A stretch of DNA of 64,000 nucleotides from Salminus brasiliensis (lineage: Eukaryota; Chordata; Actinopteri; Characiformes; Bryconidae): contig NC_132880.1 in the NCBI RefSeq assembly GCF_030463535.1, positions 31,124,987 to 31,188,986 of the forward strand, read 5' to 3'. Below the pieces are notes generated by a model. It worked only from the letters and a program-made list of their open reading frames with translations, did no database searches and was not told the origin of the DNA. The translations under genes were made by a program, and so were the position numbers. Within the stretch, counting starts at the first letter, position 1, and the number at the start of each line of letters is the position of its first letter. This document shows positions 25,501 through 36,600 of the stretch, one piece after another.

Positions 25501-28500
25501 CATTACACTGAGCTGGCACTCTGTTGCCAGCACACAGACATTGAGAGACACCCTTAAATATGTCCTTGTGTGTGTACAAATGTAAAAACACATAAAAAAT
25601 ATGCAAGCCTCTACAATAAACAACACAAAGAAACTGGACAAATATAGCAGACTCACTCTTTTTTCCATCTCCAGACTTCCTGCAGGAATTCTTCTCTACT
25701 GTAGTCCTGCCGACACTTGCCCTGCTCCCTTAGCAACCTCCTCTCAACCACAGACTAATGGATACAATAAAAAATCAGGCAGGGTTACTTAAAGCAGCAT
25801 TACAGCAGAAATGGTATTTCTTGCTCCTGGTCTCCCCCTACAGTCAGAAAGTGTAATTCGCGCTTCACACATGCATTTCTGGACAAGCTGAGAGTTACGT
25901 AACTATCACTGAAAGTAAAAGAAGTATGTGGACTGAGACAGTGGAGTAATATTACAGGATTTTACACAAATATGACTATGATGGTTAGGAAGTGTTCCGC
26001 AGTTCTTGCGGAAGTGTTGCTCAGCCCACTTCACCAAAGTTATAATGTGCAGTTAGCCGCGCACCAATCCCGGAGTACCAACGATAAAGGCGCTATTCTC
26101 GTATGACAGGTGAGTGGAGCATGACTTGACAATGATTTTGAAGCAGATACTTTACTGTAAAACTGCTACCTAGTGTTGCTTTAAGCCACAGTATCATTTC
26201 CTTTTCCTGGATAAAAAAGTATATGTATAGCTATCTACTTGTGTATTTAGTATTTTTGTGTATTTGTGTGTCTTATAAAGTGACTTTGATCCTGAACAAA
26301 AGTACCTGTGTTGCAATCCCTGCATGGTCACAGCCTGGCACCCACAACACCTTATAGCCTTGCATTCGTCGCCTGAATGATTAAATTAGTGAAGGCAAAT
26401 TCAACACCACTGAAAGGTTAAACAGATTAAAAGGATTAAACATTTAAATATGCTATTATATCCAATAATCACACATTTACAGTGGTGAACCCCATTCTAT
26501 TCATTTCCATGTCACAATGTATTCTTGCAGATATACAGTCCTGTCCAAACGTTTGGATTAAGTTGCCATGTGAATAATTGCAGCACTTTAATAATTGTAA
26601 TGATATGTTTTATTAATTAAAAACATCACTAAAGTCAATCACTTAAATTAATAGGTTTTATGAGAACAAGAAGTTCAAGAAATTATCTCTCACTAACTGT
26701 ATATGTATATACTGTGAGTTTATAATGCGTGTACAACTTATATGGTCATTGTAACTAACAGAGGCCATGCCACAGTGTCTCGCTAATGTCATCCTAGCTA
26801 GGGCTTCACAATATTGAAAATAATTATATAATATTTTGTTGTTCTGCAGTATAATTCTGCAGTAACATTAAAAAATAACCGGAATTGCTGCAGAAGTCAA
26901 TGATCCAGCATACCATGATATTAATAATGAATCAAAAATTAAATTAAATGTAAATAAATTACATTGAGCAGATACAATCTGCCTCTGGTAGATATGTCAT
27001 AAGAAATGTATCAAGCAAGTTGAAGAATGATGTGTATTGTTTCATTTGCCTATCATGACATTGCACACCATGCAGTGTGACTACTGCACATGCTCACATT
27101 GCGGTGGTGATGCTGAAACGACATACTGTGCAGCATTTATCCAAGCCAAGGGTGGTCAATCCCACAATTAGATGGCCGGTCATAATATTCTGATAATATG
27201 CCTAATATGCATATTTTTCTATGTATAAAAAAAGCATGACTTTGTGCCACTGTGTTAATTCCACCAGTACTTACCACCGAGCTAAAGCATCCTCTATGGC
27301 CACAGTCAAAGCATGACCTAGGTGCAGAGTGCCAGTCACGTTTGGTGGTGGGATACAGAGGGAGAAATATCTGTCCACGGCGTGTGGCAGCTCACTCTGA
27401 TGGAAAGAAAAATAGAACACTTCAGGGAAGCATGCGAAACGTAGAAAAGATCCTATCAAGGTAATGTCTCAATTTCCAGGTATAAATATATTATCATTAT
27501 TATCAATAGCTGATTCTGTCATGAAGATGAAGCCACATTTACACAGTGAGATGTGGTGCTGTTAGCTGTGTTTTTCATCGGAGGGGTTTTAGCATGATAG
27601 CCTGTCTTAAGCGAAAAGCTTCAATTAAAAATCTCATCTGAAAGCTTAAGATCAATATTGACCTACAAGGTATTTTAAAAAAGTTGCATCATACCATTTC
27701 CACACAAAGGCAATCAATTTAAACTCTGCCTTCCAGCTGAGCACCAGAATTCAGTGGAATTATTTAAGTCTCATCATTCCTTACTAGTTCTGATATAGCT
27801 TTGACTGACAGCAATATCATGCTCCTTATTTTTAGGTATTCATCAAATATTAATCAGATTCCTTTCTTTTAAGAAAGATGTATGGTGTATGGATATGGGT
27901 TTTAGAATGGAACTGAATGGAGATGAGTTGAAGGATATAGCCTGTGTTCTGTGATGTGCAATCAGTCACACTTCTCTGTTAGTTTGATTGAAAGGAGGCA
28001 GTTCCTGATTTGCATTTAAAATGTTTTCCTTTCTTACATGCTTCTCAGGGCTGAAAAATCCCTGTTTCTCCCACCATGGATACCAGCAGGACTCAACATA
28101 TGCTGGGCTGTAGGACTGGGGGAGAGGTAGAGTGGTATCTGTTGGAGTAAAAAGAGGAAGAACAGACAGTGTAAATGACGTTTCAGTGTATGACCTCCTG
28201 TGAACGTATTACTGTATAATGTATACTATAGTTACCTTCTCTAGCCGCACTTTGCATTGGGCATGGTGATGTTAGTTTCATGTGAGGTTGCTCCAGAGCA
28301 TCCCAATCAATATTGGTAGGACTGGCTGATTGGCATATGTTTATTTGTAGGATCATCTTAATCCAATAAGGTGTATCAAACCTGCTCTAGTGGGCAAATT
28401 ATGTTTCAAGTATGTTTGAAAAATGGAAAAATGTTTTAGTTGTTATTGTGCACCAGTGAGCTGGAATATGCTACAAGATGCTCTGAAGTGGAGCTCACAC

Positions 28501-29080
28501 GTTGATTTTACTTGTTGTTCTAATATGTATAACTTCTTTTTATTGTCTTATTATTATTATTACATTATTATAGCTTTGACATTGTTCTTCTTGGTGTCTT
28601 TGATTAATTCTTTACTCATCTACACTGTAAATGAGGGTTCTCCCTCAATTATTCTAAGCGTAAAGCAAGGTTGGATGACTGTGAACAGGACAAGAATTAC
28701 AAGAACATGACAAAGTACCTTTCTTCTCTCCAGGCAAGACAGCAGCTTGGTATGTTATCTTCTCTTTTTCTGACCATTTCATGCCAGTGTTATCCACATT
28801 CTGCAAGAGATCAGGTCAACAGTATGTAACACTTTTTAAATTACACACGGACACATTATTCATCAGTGAAGTAACCTACGCTGTGAAGTATGGCTTCTTC
28901 TCTCTTTCTTTTCCGTTTGGCCTTTTCTGATTGAGTCCTTTGTGGATGTAAGGGCTTTGAAGAGGAGGGCGATGGAGGCTGCTCCGCTGCAGAACAGCGC
29001 CTTCGTCCCCATGTTCTCAACACTCTGGGTAAACTTTCACCACCTTCCCTCAGAGATCTGCCACAGGTGAGTCTCCACAT
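7563..29080 (-). CDS. vars2: Valyl-tRNA synthetase 2, mitochondrial (29 coding exons)
   Basis: Class Ia aminoacyl-tRNA synthetase that loads valine on mitochondrial tRNA-Val. I joined 29 exons by GT-AG sites and frame; they sum to 3240 nt = 1079 residues plus stop with no frame break (the human protein is about 1060). Exons, 5' to 3' on the minus strand: 29080-28880, 28800-28719, 28138-28038, 27396-27275, 26372-26306, 25754-25657, 25478-25397, 25243-25124, 24287-24179, 24060-23972, 23828-23738, 22361-22234, 22036-21933, 21792-21711, 21539-21463, 21106-21040, 19897-19804, 18158-18088, 17644-17519, 17333-17229, 15537-15469, 15376-15298, 13995-13865, 11510-11358, 10831-10592, 9241-9130, 8946-8741, 7943-7794, 7646-7563. 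Arg-rich N-terminus ([10 protein letters not shown]) fits a mitochondrial presequence. HIGH motif is HLGH at 153-156; the CP1 editing domain includes [11 protein letters not shown] near 335; KMSKS at 651-655; anticodon-binding helices about 730-890; C-terminal coiled coil about 1010-1075. Start: first ATG, three bases into an exon behind a good acceptor. Confidence 0.97.
8035..8665. repeat. Degenerate tandem repeat, unit about 64 bp, in a vars2 intron
   Basis: A unit built around 'agtatgaatctgcagtgtg', followed by a tttacagtat/aataactg block and 'gtgattta', recurs about nine times at roughly 60-70 bp spacing, with substitutions and small gaps. It fills most of the intron between the exons ending at 8741 and starting at 7943. 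Confidence 0.8.
9500..10035. repeat. Dispersed 'AGAACC' repeat fragments
   Basis: Repeated 'gaagaaccactt', 'aaagaaccatg' and 'aaagaaccca' motifs in both orientations resemble a common fish inverted-repeat element of low complexity. Boundaries are not clear. It lies in the 1.35-kb vars2 intron between 9241 and 10592. Confidence 0.4.
12270..13065 (-). mobile_element. Tc1/mariner transposon remnant (internally deleted)
   Basis: The left edge reads tatattgccaaaagtatt, a typical fish Tc1 end. On the minus strand the N-terminal transposase helix-turn-helix region is visible ([19 protein letters not shown] near 13024), then [21 protein letters not shown] near 12830-12765, then a jump to the catalytic part around 12680-12540 (a [10 protein letters not shown]-like block and a [14 protein letters not shown]-like block in shifted frames). 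The middle is missing, and several frameshifts and stops separate the blocks, so it is dead. Confidence 0.85.
13066..13320 (+). mobile_element. Second Tc1-type fragment, N-terminal transposase remnant
   Basis: Starts with catatggacaaaagtattggga, another fish Tc1 end type, and carries a plus-strand frame (13121-13310) with [16 protein letters not shown] and [18 protein letters not shown], which are the transposase N-terminal DNA-binding region. It is truncated after this and runs into a (CA)n tract. It abuts the minus-strand Tc1 remnant head to head. Confidence 0.7.
14135..15166. repeat. 1-kb minisatellite, 13-15 bp unit, in a vars2 intron
   Basis: Head-to-tail units of the type 'ttccaactgtgcccttt' with variants (ctaactgtgccc, ccaactgtgctc, taactgtgatc) fill the intron between the exons ending at 15298 and starting at 13995. 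Unit length varies between 13 and 15, so all frames are partly open on both strands; the resulting repetitive peptides are artefacts. Sub-blocks of higher-order repeats (the tgatcttctaa block; the gccctttctaa block) are visible. Confidence 0.95.
16735..16812. repeat. Degenerate TTAGGG-like segment
   Basis: Contains 'gttagggttaggtg', 'aaggttagggtttag' and similar words. A mirrored CCCTAA-like segment occurs at about 60780-60860 in atat1. Both look like the inner part of a dispersed repeat rather than a true interstitial telomere. Confidence 0.45.
17229..17333 (-). other. vars2: vars2 exon carrying KMSKS
   Basis: Encodes [17 protein letters not shown], with the second class I catalytic signature KMSKS intact at residues 651-655. 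The exon is in phase 0 at both ends. Confidence 0.95.
17698..18046. mobile_element. Tc1-type MITE in a vars2 intron
   Basis: Left end ctgcctgtcaaaggtttggg and the reverse complement of the right end (ctactgaagtcaaaagtcag, then gacacct) form an imperfect terminal inverted repeat. No transposase is inside. Confidence 0.6.
18306..18656. mobile_element. TTAA-ended MITE, copy 1
   Basis: Begins TTAAAGCGACATTATG and ends with the inverted match CATAGTGTTGCTTTAA. It shares an interior with the element at 25789-26184 (tttcttgctcc, 'gtggact...gagtaatattaca', 'gattttacaca', 'gagtggagcat'). TTAA at both ends suggests piggyBac-type mobilisation. Confidence 0.7.
20265..20600. mobile_element. Tc1-related MITE fragment
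   Basis: Starts actatgcggacaaaagtttt and continues with 'aaacaaaaggtattaat', a recurrent fish MITE interior, ending near 'attccagagaacacagttcc'. No coding capacity; the right boundary is unclear. Confidence 0.55.
20730..20890 (+). mobile_element. SINE fragment (body without tRNA head)
   Basis: The block 'tgttgggcccttgcgcaag...ccctctctactccccag' matches the body of the tRNA-derived SINE seen complete at 43260-43540, but the A-box/B-box head is absent. Confidence 0.7.
22620..22659 (-). pseudogene. Fossil copy of vars2 exon 3' end (with stop)
   Basis: On the minus strand this resembles the last ~40 nt of the exon ending at 23738, followed by the same donor context gtattcctg. In the parental frame it reads [11 protein letters not shown] and then TAA, so it could not be used as a coding exon. 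Confidence 0.65.
22935..22973 (-). pseudogene. Fossil copy of vars2 exon 3' end (frame still open)
   Basis: On the minus strand it reads [14 protein letters not shown] in the parental frame (the real exon gives [15 protein letters not shown]) and ends CACAG|GTATAT, a usable donor. Upstream of it only a purine-rich AAAGAAACACAG precedes, with no pyrimidine tract, so a working acceptor is doubtful. Probably a relic, but the open frame is notable. Confidence 0.6.
23972..24287 (-). other. vars2: vars2 editing-domain (CP1) exons
   Basis: Two exons (24287-24179 and 24060-23972) encode [12 protein letters not shown] and [11 protein letters not shown]. The T-T-R-P-E-T stretch is the conserved entrance of the CP1 domain, which hydrolyses mischarged Thr-tRNA-Val in ValRS/IleRS/LeuRS enzymes. 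The motif is intact, so editing is probably retained. Confidence 0.9.
24395..24710. mobile_element. MITE with GTACACTCAATGGCCAC-type ends
   Basis: Left end gtacactcaatggccacg and inverted right end (reverse complement gtacactgattgtccac) form a terminal inverted repeat. No open frame inside. It sits in the vars2 intron between 24287 and 25124. Confidence 0.7.
24711..25090. mobile_element. Tc1-type MITE directly adjoining the previous one
   Basis: Left end actactggtcaaaagtataa; the reverse complement of the right end is actacctgtaaaagtcttag, and both continue into gaacac. A clear imperfect terminal inverted repeat with no transposase. Confidence 0.75.
25789..26184. mobile_element. TTAA-ended MITE, copy 2
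   Basis: Starts TTAAAGCAGCATTA and ends AGTGTTGCTTTAA. Same family as 18306-18656; both lie in vars2 introns in the same orientation. The middle contains a small palindrome (tccgcagttcttgcgga). Confidence 0.75.
27275..27396 (-). other. vars2: vars2 exon carrying the HIGH signature
   Basis: Encodes residues 129 to about 169, including [15 protein letters not shown], the class I ATP-binding signature (HLGH in place of HIGH, as is usual for ValRS). The Trp codon TGG is split across the following intron (TG|G). Confidence 0.95.
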
Positions 29081-29169
29081 TGCCTTAAAGCAAAGAAAGC
29101 ACAAGGCTTAGGAACAACCAATGTTAGGGACCATCCTTAATTCAAAAGACTGACAAATAAAATCCCACA

Positions 29170-29524
29170 CAGTTGTGGCTGGAAGTTTACATACCCTCAC
29201 CAAGGGCATGAATAGACTTTCACTGACTTTTCTATTATTAAAGAGGTACAAAAATATGTTTACAGGATCAAGTATTCATACACCCACTTAGATTATTTTT
29301 TCAGTGGTGAAGAAAGTCCCAACATCTCTTACAACCTCCCAAGGCCAAGAACCTCTTCTCTTCCTGTTAGTGATCATGATTGGCTACAGATTATACTTTT
29401 TATTAAAGACGTATGTTGTACGCTCATTCTGCCCTAGAAAAGGAACAGTTTAAAAAAACACTGAAAGGCCAACACAGCCATGATATGTCCACAATAAGTG
29501 TATGTAAACCTCAGATCACAACTG
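29170..29524. mobile_element. Tc1 MITE with Sleeping-Beauty-like ends
   Basis: Left end cagttgtggctggaagttta, then catac; the reverse complement of the right end is cagttgtgatctgaggttta, then catac. These resemble the outer ends of fish Tc1 elements of the Sleeping Beauty group. No transposase within about 350 bp. It lies in the first (untranslated) vars2 intron. Confidence 0.8.
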
Positions 29525-30109
29525 TATGTTTTATGATGCTGCATTCAAAAGGAAGTCTGAGCTGAAATGTTCCTAATAACATCTGATTTTGTGATGAAAA
29601 AAAAAAACCCAACTAATTCAAAAACAGCAATTTTGTCCAACATTTTCCCCAACATACACGAACTGTATGGACTGGGGAATAAATGGCTTGCTCTTCCAAT
29701 GTTTCCATACTACATCAAAGACTTTTATGTTGTTTTCTTTTATTTGATGTATTTTATTTATGTTGATTTCTGTTTTATCATGATATGACACTTTAATAGA
29801 AAGTCACATCAGCTTGTTGTTTTGGATTCTAAAATGAAAAAGAACTAAGACATGTGCATGAAGTGCCTGAATTTTAAAGATTAAGACCCGGCATTAGATT
29901 AACATAAAAATAATAATAGCTAAAAAGGAGGACAATAGATAAAATAAAGCATTTGGAAAATGAATGTGTCATTTAAATGAGAAATTACTGGAGGGAAAAA
30001 TATTTAATTAATCATTAGGCAAAGTATATAATAACGAAATTGTATGCATAGAATTAGGTGATTTTCTATTGTGTCTAGCAGAGAAAATTAGAGGTAAAGC
30101 CAGAGTTAC

Positions 30110-30606
30110 CTTCAGTCTGTGTGGTGTTTCAGGGCGCAGACATGTTGGAAACTGCACTCTGTTCCCTAAATTCTCTTATAATAATAAAAGCAGGAAAAGC
30201 AGCATTAGACAGAAAAGTGTCCGAAACACAACAAAAGCGCCACAGACTCACAATAATAAAGCAGATAATAATAAATTAGTCGGGTTTTAGGACAAGTTCA
30301 ATGCGAACAGACTCAGGTCGTTCCCCGACCGACCGATATTTAGGTGAGCACCAGAAGGGAAGGGTTGGTCCGTCTGTGAATTGCTTCCTCCGGCCTGTGT
30401 CGGCGCTCCGACTGCAGCTTCGTTTCTCTGCGCTCCGGCAACAACCCCGCCGTCTGACGGCCGCGCTAGACCTCTTTTTGCACTTTTTCTATGCGTTTAG
30501 GTACTAAAAGCAGCTAGGTCGGTAGTCGACGGAGGTGTCCTGTGTGTGAAAGGTTGGCTGTGTTTTACAGGAGGGAGCTGAGCTAGCTTCGTGAGCCGCT
30601 GTGAGC
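30110..30606. promoter_or_regulatory. Divergent vars2 / ppp1r11 promoter and 5' untranslated exons
   Basis: A GC/CpG-rich block lies between the two gene starts. On the minus strand a donor CTGAAG|GTAACT ends an untranslated vars2 exon at 30110, and the next vars2 exon starts at 29083, three bases before its ATG. That vars2 leader holds a five-codon upstream frame (ATG at 30143, stop at 30129). On the plus side the ppp1r11 ATG is at 30607. No TATA box is evident, so a CpG-island type bidirectional promoter is likely. Confidence 0.75.
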
Positions 30607-33600
30607 ATGGCGGAGGTCCCTGGTCCGTCCAGCGAGACGATAACGGAGACGGTGCCGACGGGCGCGCCTCCACCGCCGCCTCAGCAGGTAATCTCATATT
30701 CATCCCATTCACTGCGGCTTGGCGGGACACCAGAGTCTCCTAAAACTTCATCCTGGGTCGGGTACCGGAGAGTAAAGGAACAGGACAACATGTTTTAAAG
30801 TATTTTAAAAAGCTTACTTGGCGCTGACCAGCAACAGTGGCGTGTTTGTTGTTTTGGGGATTTTTTTTTATATATTTTTTTAATCTTCAGTCGTAATTAA
30901 TTCTGCACGAATTGTCTGGCTGTCATTGCCTGGCTTGAACAGAATGAGACAGCAAAAATGCCCACAGAAATAACGCCTACCGATGAGCACTATATAAATA
31001 ATCACTAACCTCAGTCCCCAACAGCTGTGCTGTGAGCATCTTCTTGGAGCGAAGACCTGCAGAAGAACACGACGCCTGTGATCGTACAGCGACATGAGAC
31101 CGTGTCACTGGTCCACACTGAAGGTTGTGACTAGTGGTGTAGTAGCTGGTGTTTCTGCATGTAGGCTGGTCACTTTTCACCTTTCTGAACACAGGTAGTT
31201 AGCAGCTGCTAGCGAACTGAAGCGAGCTGCATCTACAGATGTTCCTGTTGACATATGGCCCTAGCACTAGCTAGCCAGCTAGCCTGAGACACTACCGTAT
31301 CATCTCTAGCTACCTGCTTGTCTTGGCCTGGACCGGCTACCTCAGCTGTTGTTGCTCGGTCAAGACGTGTCTGGCTTGTTGAAGTAACTAGTGCATCAGA
31401 TCTGTGAAGCTAATGTATCTAGCTACATCATCCAAATAGATTTTGGGTGACCTACACTTCCATGACTTGTTAGTTAGCTAGCTTGCTAGCTAGCTAGCCC
31501 ACATTAGCTAGCTACATTAGCCTCTGGCTCTAGTGTAAAGGTAGAAAGTATTAGACACCCCACAGGGCTCAGCTAGTTGACTATGGTTGAAATGCTGAAG
31601 TGGAAAACTGCATTTTTGTTTTCTTCTAAATGATCTGTACATGTATAAACTTCAGCTAGCTGCACTCGATCCGCCTAGCTAGCTATTGGCCTTAACCCTT
31701 AGTTGAGCAGAAGAGCTATGAGGCCAATGTAGTTGGAGTCTGTCACCCAAAAAGACCTCCGTTACTTGTAGTTGCAGTAGCCTCGCAGCTCCAGTGCAAA
31801 ACAAAATGAGCTGACTTCAGGCACCAAACGTGTCCTTGCTGCTTGAGGTAAGTCTAGGTACATATGGGAGGCACTATTTGTTATTCTTTATGTCCCAGTC
31901 TATGATCAGTAGGACTGAAGGCTTCACGTTCACTGTAAAGCCCACTCACTCTAGTGTGCCTGCATCCTGCCTCCCTTAATCCTGTCTACTTTCATTGATT
32001 CTGCCTGACGAGTCTCTCATGACCACAGGAAATGTAGTGGCAGAGCTGACTAGATTATGGATCCACATCAGAATCAGAATCTCTTTATTTCACCAAGTAT
32101 GTTACACATACAAGGAATTTGTCTTGGTGAGAGCAACACGTATGACAAGTAACAAAAAACACAGAACACAGATTATTTACAGTCTTAAACTAAAGGAAAA
32201 TGACACTAAACAATAAATAGGGTAGGGGATAAATTAAAAAAGTAAAAAGTACTAAAGGTAATAAAGAGCTGAAAATATATTTACAGAAAAGAACATCTGT
32301 ACAGGTGTGCAAATAGTCATAGTGCAAAATAGGCAGAGTGCAAAATAGCTGTTCAGTCCGGTTTGGTACAGTTCAGTTGTATGTTTTGAGGTTTACAGTG
32401 GGAGGTGTCCACTGTGGTTGAGGAGCGCTACAGCTCTGGGGAAGAAGCTGTTAGCATGGCGTGTTGTGCTGGTTTTGATGGACTGCAGTCTTCTACCAGA
32501 GGGGAGTGTCTGGAAGAGGAGGTGTCCAGGATGTAAGGGGTCAGATGTAATCTTGCCAGCCCGCTTCCTCACCCTGCTGGTGTAGATCTGCTGAAGTGAT
32601 GGCAGGTTACATCTGATGATCCTCTCTGCTGTCCTGATGATGCCCTGGAGTTTGGTTCTTTCTTGTGAGGTGGAGGAACCAAACCAGATAGTTATGGAGG
32701 GTGTGATAATGGACTCGATGATCGTTGTGTAGAACTGGATCATCAGGGTCTGTGGCAGGTTGAATTTCTTGAGCTGTCTCAAGAAGAACATTCTTTGTTG
32801 ATTACCAGATCGGGCAGAATCTTGAGAGGATGTTTCAGTGAAACGTTTAGATACAGCTGGTCATCAGAGGTTCGCCTCAGTAGCCTGACCTAAACACGGC
32901 CTCATTCAGCCCCAAAATAAACCCATATTTCTATACAACTTGACCCTGATAAGCAAAGGAATACACACATCTGCTTTTCATTCACATATTTACTGATAGA
33001 GAAAGGATTTTACTTCTATTTATTTATTTATTTATTTATTTTTAAATGTCCCCATGCGACTTCCCAGCAAAGCCTATGCTCTGTGTAGCCCACGCAGACT
33101 ACAAGCTGACCTCTAGGCTGTAGATCTCACACATGCTTTTTGATGTTCATCATTGTTCCTACATCATACCATTGTACTGATGCTAGAAATTGTTTAAACC
33201 TGTGATCCTAAAATCAGATGCAGCTGTTTGGAGCCCTTAACGGATTTAGAAACCGCTACAGATAATGGCACTCTTACAGCCCTACTACATGCGCAGTGCG
33301 GTTTGTCTGCTTAGCTCAATGGCTCTGCTCCATGATGTACCTATACGAGACATTTGCGCTGTTATGGATTTCTTGGAGATCAAGGAGTTTATCATCTTTG
33401 GTGTGCTGTCGTTCGCTGCTCGCTGGCTGGGTAACCTGCAATTTTTTTTATTTATTAATTTTTTTCTTTCCCCACCCCTGTTCAGGACATGGTGTTTTCT
33501 GTTTGTGGTTTTTTTTTAAACTGTGCCTAGCCTGTATCAGCACTGCCACGATTTGTCACTTCGTGAAGAAATCCTCCCCCACCTGGTCTGTTTATGTGGG

Positions 33601-36600
33601 TGGTTCTTCTTTCTTGCTAATGCAGTTAATGCTTTTTGCGGACAGCTGGGATCCTGCCGTCTCTGTTTTCTGAATTATGGTACGACTCCCTTAAGCTTTG
33701 CCCTCCAGAATTACAATCAGTTTTATTTTGTACGTCATACATATGGGGAATTGTTCTTTGGTGAGTGCAGACATGCATGATGGGTAACCTATATTTATAT
33801 AAAAAAAATAAAAAAGGTCCTCTTAACTTGCACAGTTTGATGCTCACTTTACCACATTACCACGCTTGGCTTTCAGGAAACAGCCTAGCCCAAATACACA
33901 GATTATTGGCAAATAATCTAGGGTATTTAAGAGATTTGCACTTCTGGACAACGCAAGCCTGATGGCGATTATCCTCTGTAAATGGTCACCAAGCAGTGAA
34001 ATTTAGCAGGCGCTGGTCAGTGACCTGTTAAGGTAGACCCAATAGTGGTCTCAATCGATGCCATGCGACTACACCCCACACCAGTATGGAACAATCAACA
34101 ACCTGCATAGTGTCTTATTGGCAACTGTGGTGCATGGCTTCATGAAGTCTACGCCACTTGCAAGCCCAAAACAATTAGTACCATGACTCTTAGGACCACG
34201 TTGCATGTTGGTAGTCCTCTAGTAGTCTGGCATTGTGGTGTTAACAGGGGCACTCTAGTAGATTGTGATTGTGATTGTAGGATGTGATTTCTGTCAGATT
34301 CGCTTGTCTGTTTGCACTGACAATTCTAGCCAGAAGTGGCAGTCGCTATCATTAGGCCCCTGTGGGTGGTAATGCCTTCTGTGCCGTATTCCCAGTACAA
34401 GTGACTCTGTGGATCAAGAAATGTTATATTCCCGAACAGCTTCAGAAATGGAATGTCCCATCCATCTGGCATCCATGATTATGCTTCACTCAAACATGAT
34501 AATTCATGTTTTCTTGTATAGGTTTGGGTGTTCCCAAGATGTTCACAGAGGTCCCACATACATAGGTTTACATACTGCTATCCCATGACTTTTGGCATTT
34601 CGGTGTAAAAAAGTGAAGGGACTTGAAATAAAACTGAAAATACAAATTATTGCCTTATGAATGCTGTGTAACGATTCACAGACTTCAGAATTTGGTTTCA
34701 TGCGATGAAACACACACAGTGAACAGTGAGCACACATGCCCGGAGTGGTGGGCAGCCATTGCTGCAGCGCCCGGAGAGCAGAGAGGGTGAAGGGCATTGC
34801 TCACGGGCCCAACAGTGACAGCTTGCCGAGCTGGGTATCGAACCCACAATCCTGTAATGAATAGCCCGGTGCCCTAACCGCTAAGCCACCACTGCCCACC
34901 AAAACAACTGCCTGAGAAATAGCCCTTATTTTTAATATTTGAATCTTAAGTAGGTGTTTTAGCTCCTTCAGTATTATAAAAGCATAATTTTATCAAAAAT
35001 ATGCCAGCCACATGCTGACATGCATTTGAATTTGAGGTGAAGTGCAAAAGGAGGTGTGGTCTGCTATTATTGTTAGTATAAGCTGCTTTAAATGGGTTAT
35101 TTACTCCAGTCTGTAGCACTCTATACCGGTGTGGATTTAATCGAGAAGCTTGCATTTTATGATGCGCTAGGGTGTGCTGTTTTTTAAAAATGTTATTTTA
35201 TTTTTTTATTTATTTTTATTTTTTTATATAAACATGCCTACTGAACATTGATACAGTGGTATAGAGATGCGTTCCCATACAGAGTGGTGTTGAGCAGTAG
35301 AGCTATGGCACAGCGCCGAGTATGTAAGGCAAAGCCAGTCGATCAGGTTCTTGCAATTAAGTACTAATCTTGGGCTGCAGACTCTGTTTCGCAAATGCTA
35401 GCGAGCAGATGGGCTCGATCCCCCTGTGCCTCGGGCGTTTCAGATGCTGGAATTAGAAGCTGAGTGATGCTGAGGTCACAACCTACTTACTATTTTGTTG
35501 TTTCTCCTCATTTTTTAGTAGAAGACTCCTCACCCTATCATTTGCCTAAACTGAGGCAGCTTGTAGAGGCTGGCGAGCTGAAATTGAAATTCCTTCATGT
35601 GTTTTTTTTTTTTTTTTTCTTTTTTTCTTTCAGTGATTTATCAAGTATGAAAGGTGTTGGTTTCTTTTTTCGCCCCCATGTCGCAGTCATTACAGGTTCA
35701 GAGGAGGGAGGGCCCGTCTGACGGTCACCCACATCAGCAGGGTTAATGGAATGCTCGGTTTTGTTTTCCCAGAGGGATTTTTTTGTTTTTCTATTCTCTG
35801 TACATTACCTGGTCAGCCTGGTCATGCTGATTTACCAGCACATCAATGTTCAAAATGCAACTTTGTTTGTTTGTTTTTGAAAAAGTATTGCTTTGAGCTC
35901 AGGTTTTTTTTAGCCCTAGTCCTGGAATAACAACTGCACAGTGTGTTCCTACTCTAATATTCCATTTGAAACGGTAAAGAGCTTGTCTATTCACTGATTC
36001 TTTGGATGGGCTCGGTTATAAGGACAACAGGACAAGGCTATTCCTGGGCCATTTTAAAATCCCTACATTATTTGAAAACAACATTTATCATTGTTATCTT
36101 ACAAATAAGAGTTTGACCCACAACACACTGATCAGCCATATGATTGAAATCTCCTCCTTGCTTCTATATTCATTGTCCATTATATCAGTGTCTCATACAA
36201 TTATAGTTGCACTTTGTAGTTCCTTAGTTTCAGACTGTAGTCCATCTTTGCAGTTTCTCTGCATACTTTGATTTACAGTCTTTAACTATAGAACTACAAA
36301 TTGCTCCTGTATGGTAGGTGGAGCTGACCTAATGGACTGTAGAGACGTTAATGTTTATCGGTGAATAAATACTGTTACAGAGTGATCCAGTAGTCTGGGT
36401 TTCATCATGGATCTTCTGTTTTCCACAGGAGGGAAGAAGTTTGACCATCAAGCTTCGAAAGAGGAAGACTGAGAAAAAGGTGGAGTGGTCCAGTGACACG
36501 GTGGACAATGAACACTTGGGAAGGAGGTCCTCAAAATGTAAGTCTAGTTTATGATTCTTATCCAGTACAGTAGAGACTTTGACCTTAAAGTGACAGTTCA

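Noticed and set aside
32393-32791. 132-residue minus-strand frame as a host gene
   Set aside because: It is the end of a LINE reverse-transcriptase protein, 5'-truncated and followed by an L2-like tail.
33265-33780. Plus-strand open frames with hydrophobic peptides in ppp1r11 intron 1
   Set aside because: No family resemblance, no splice or start support, ends in homopolymers.
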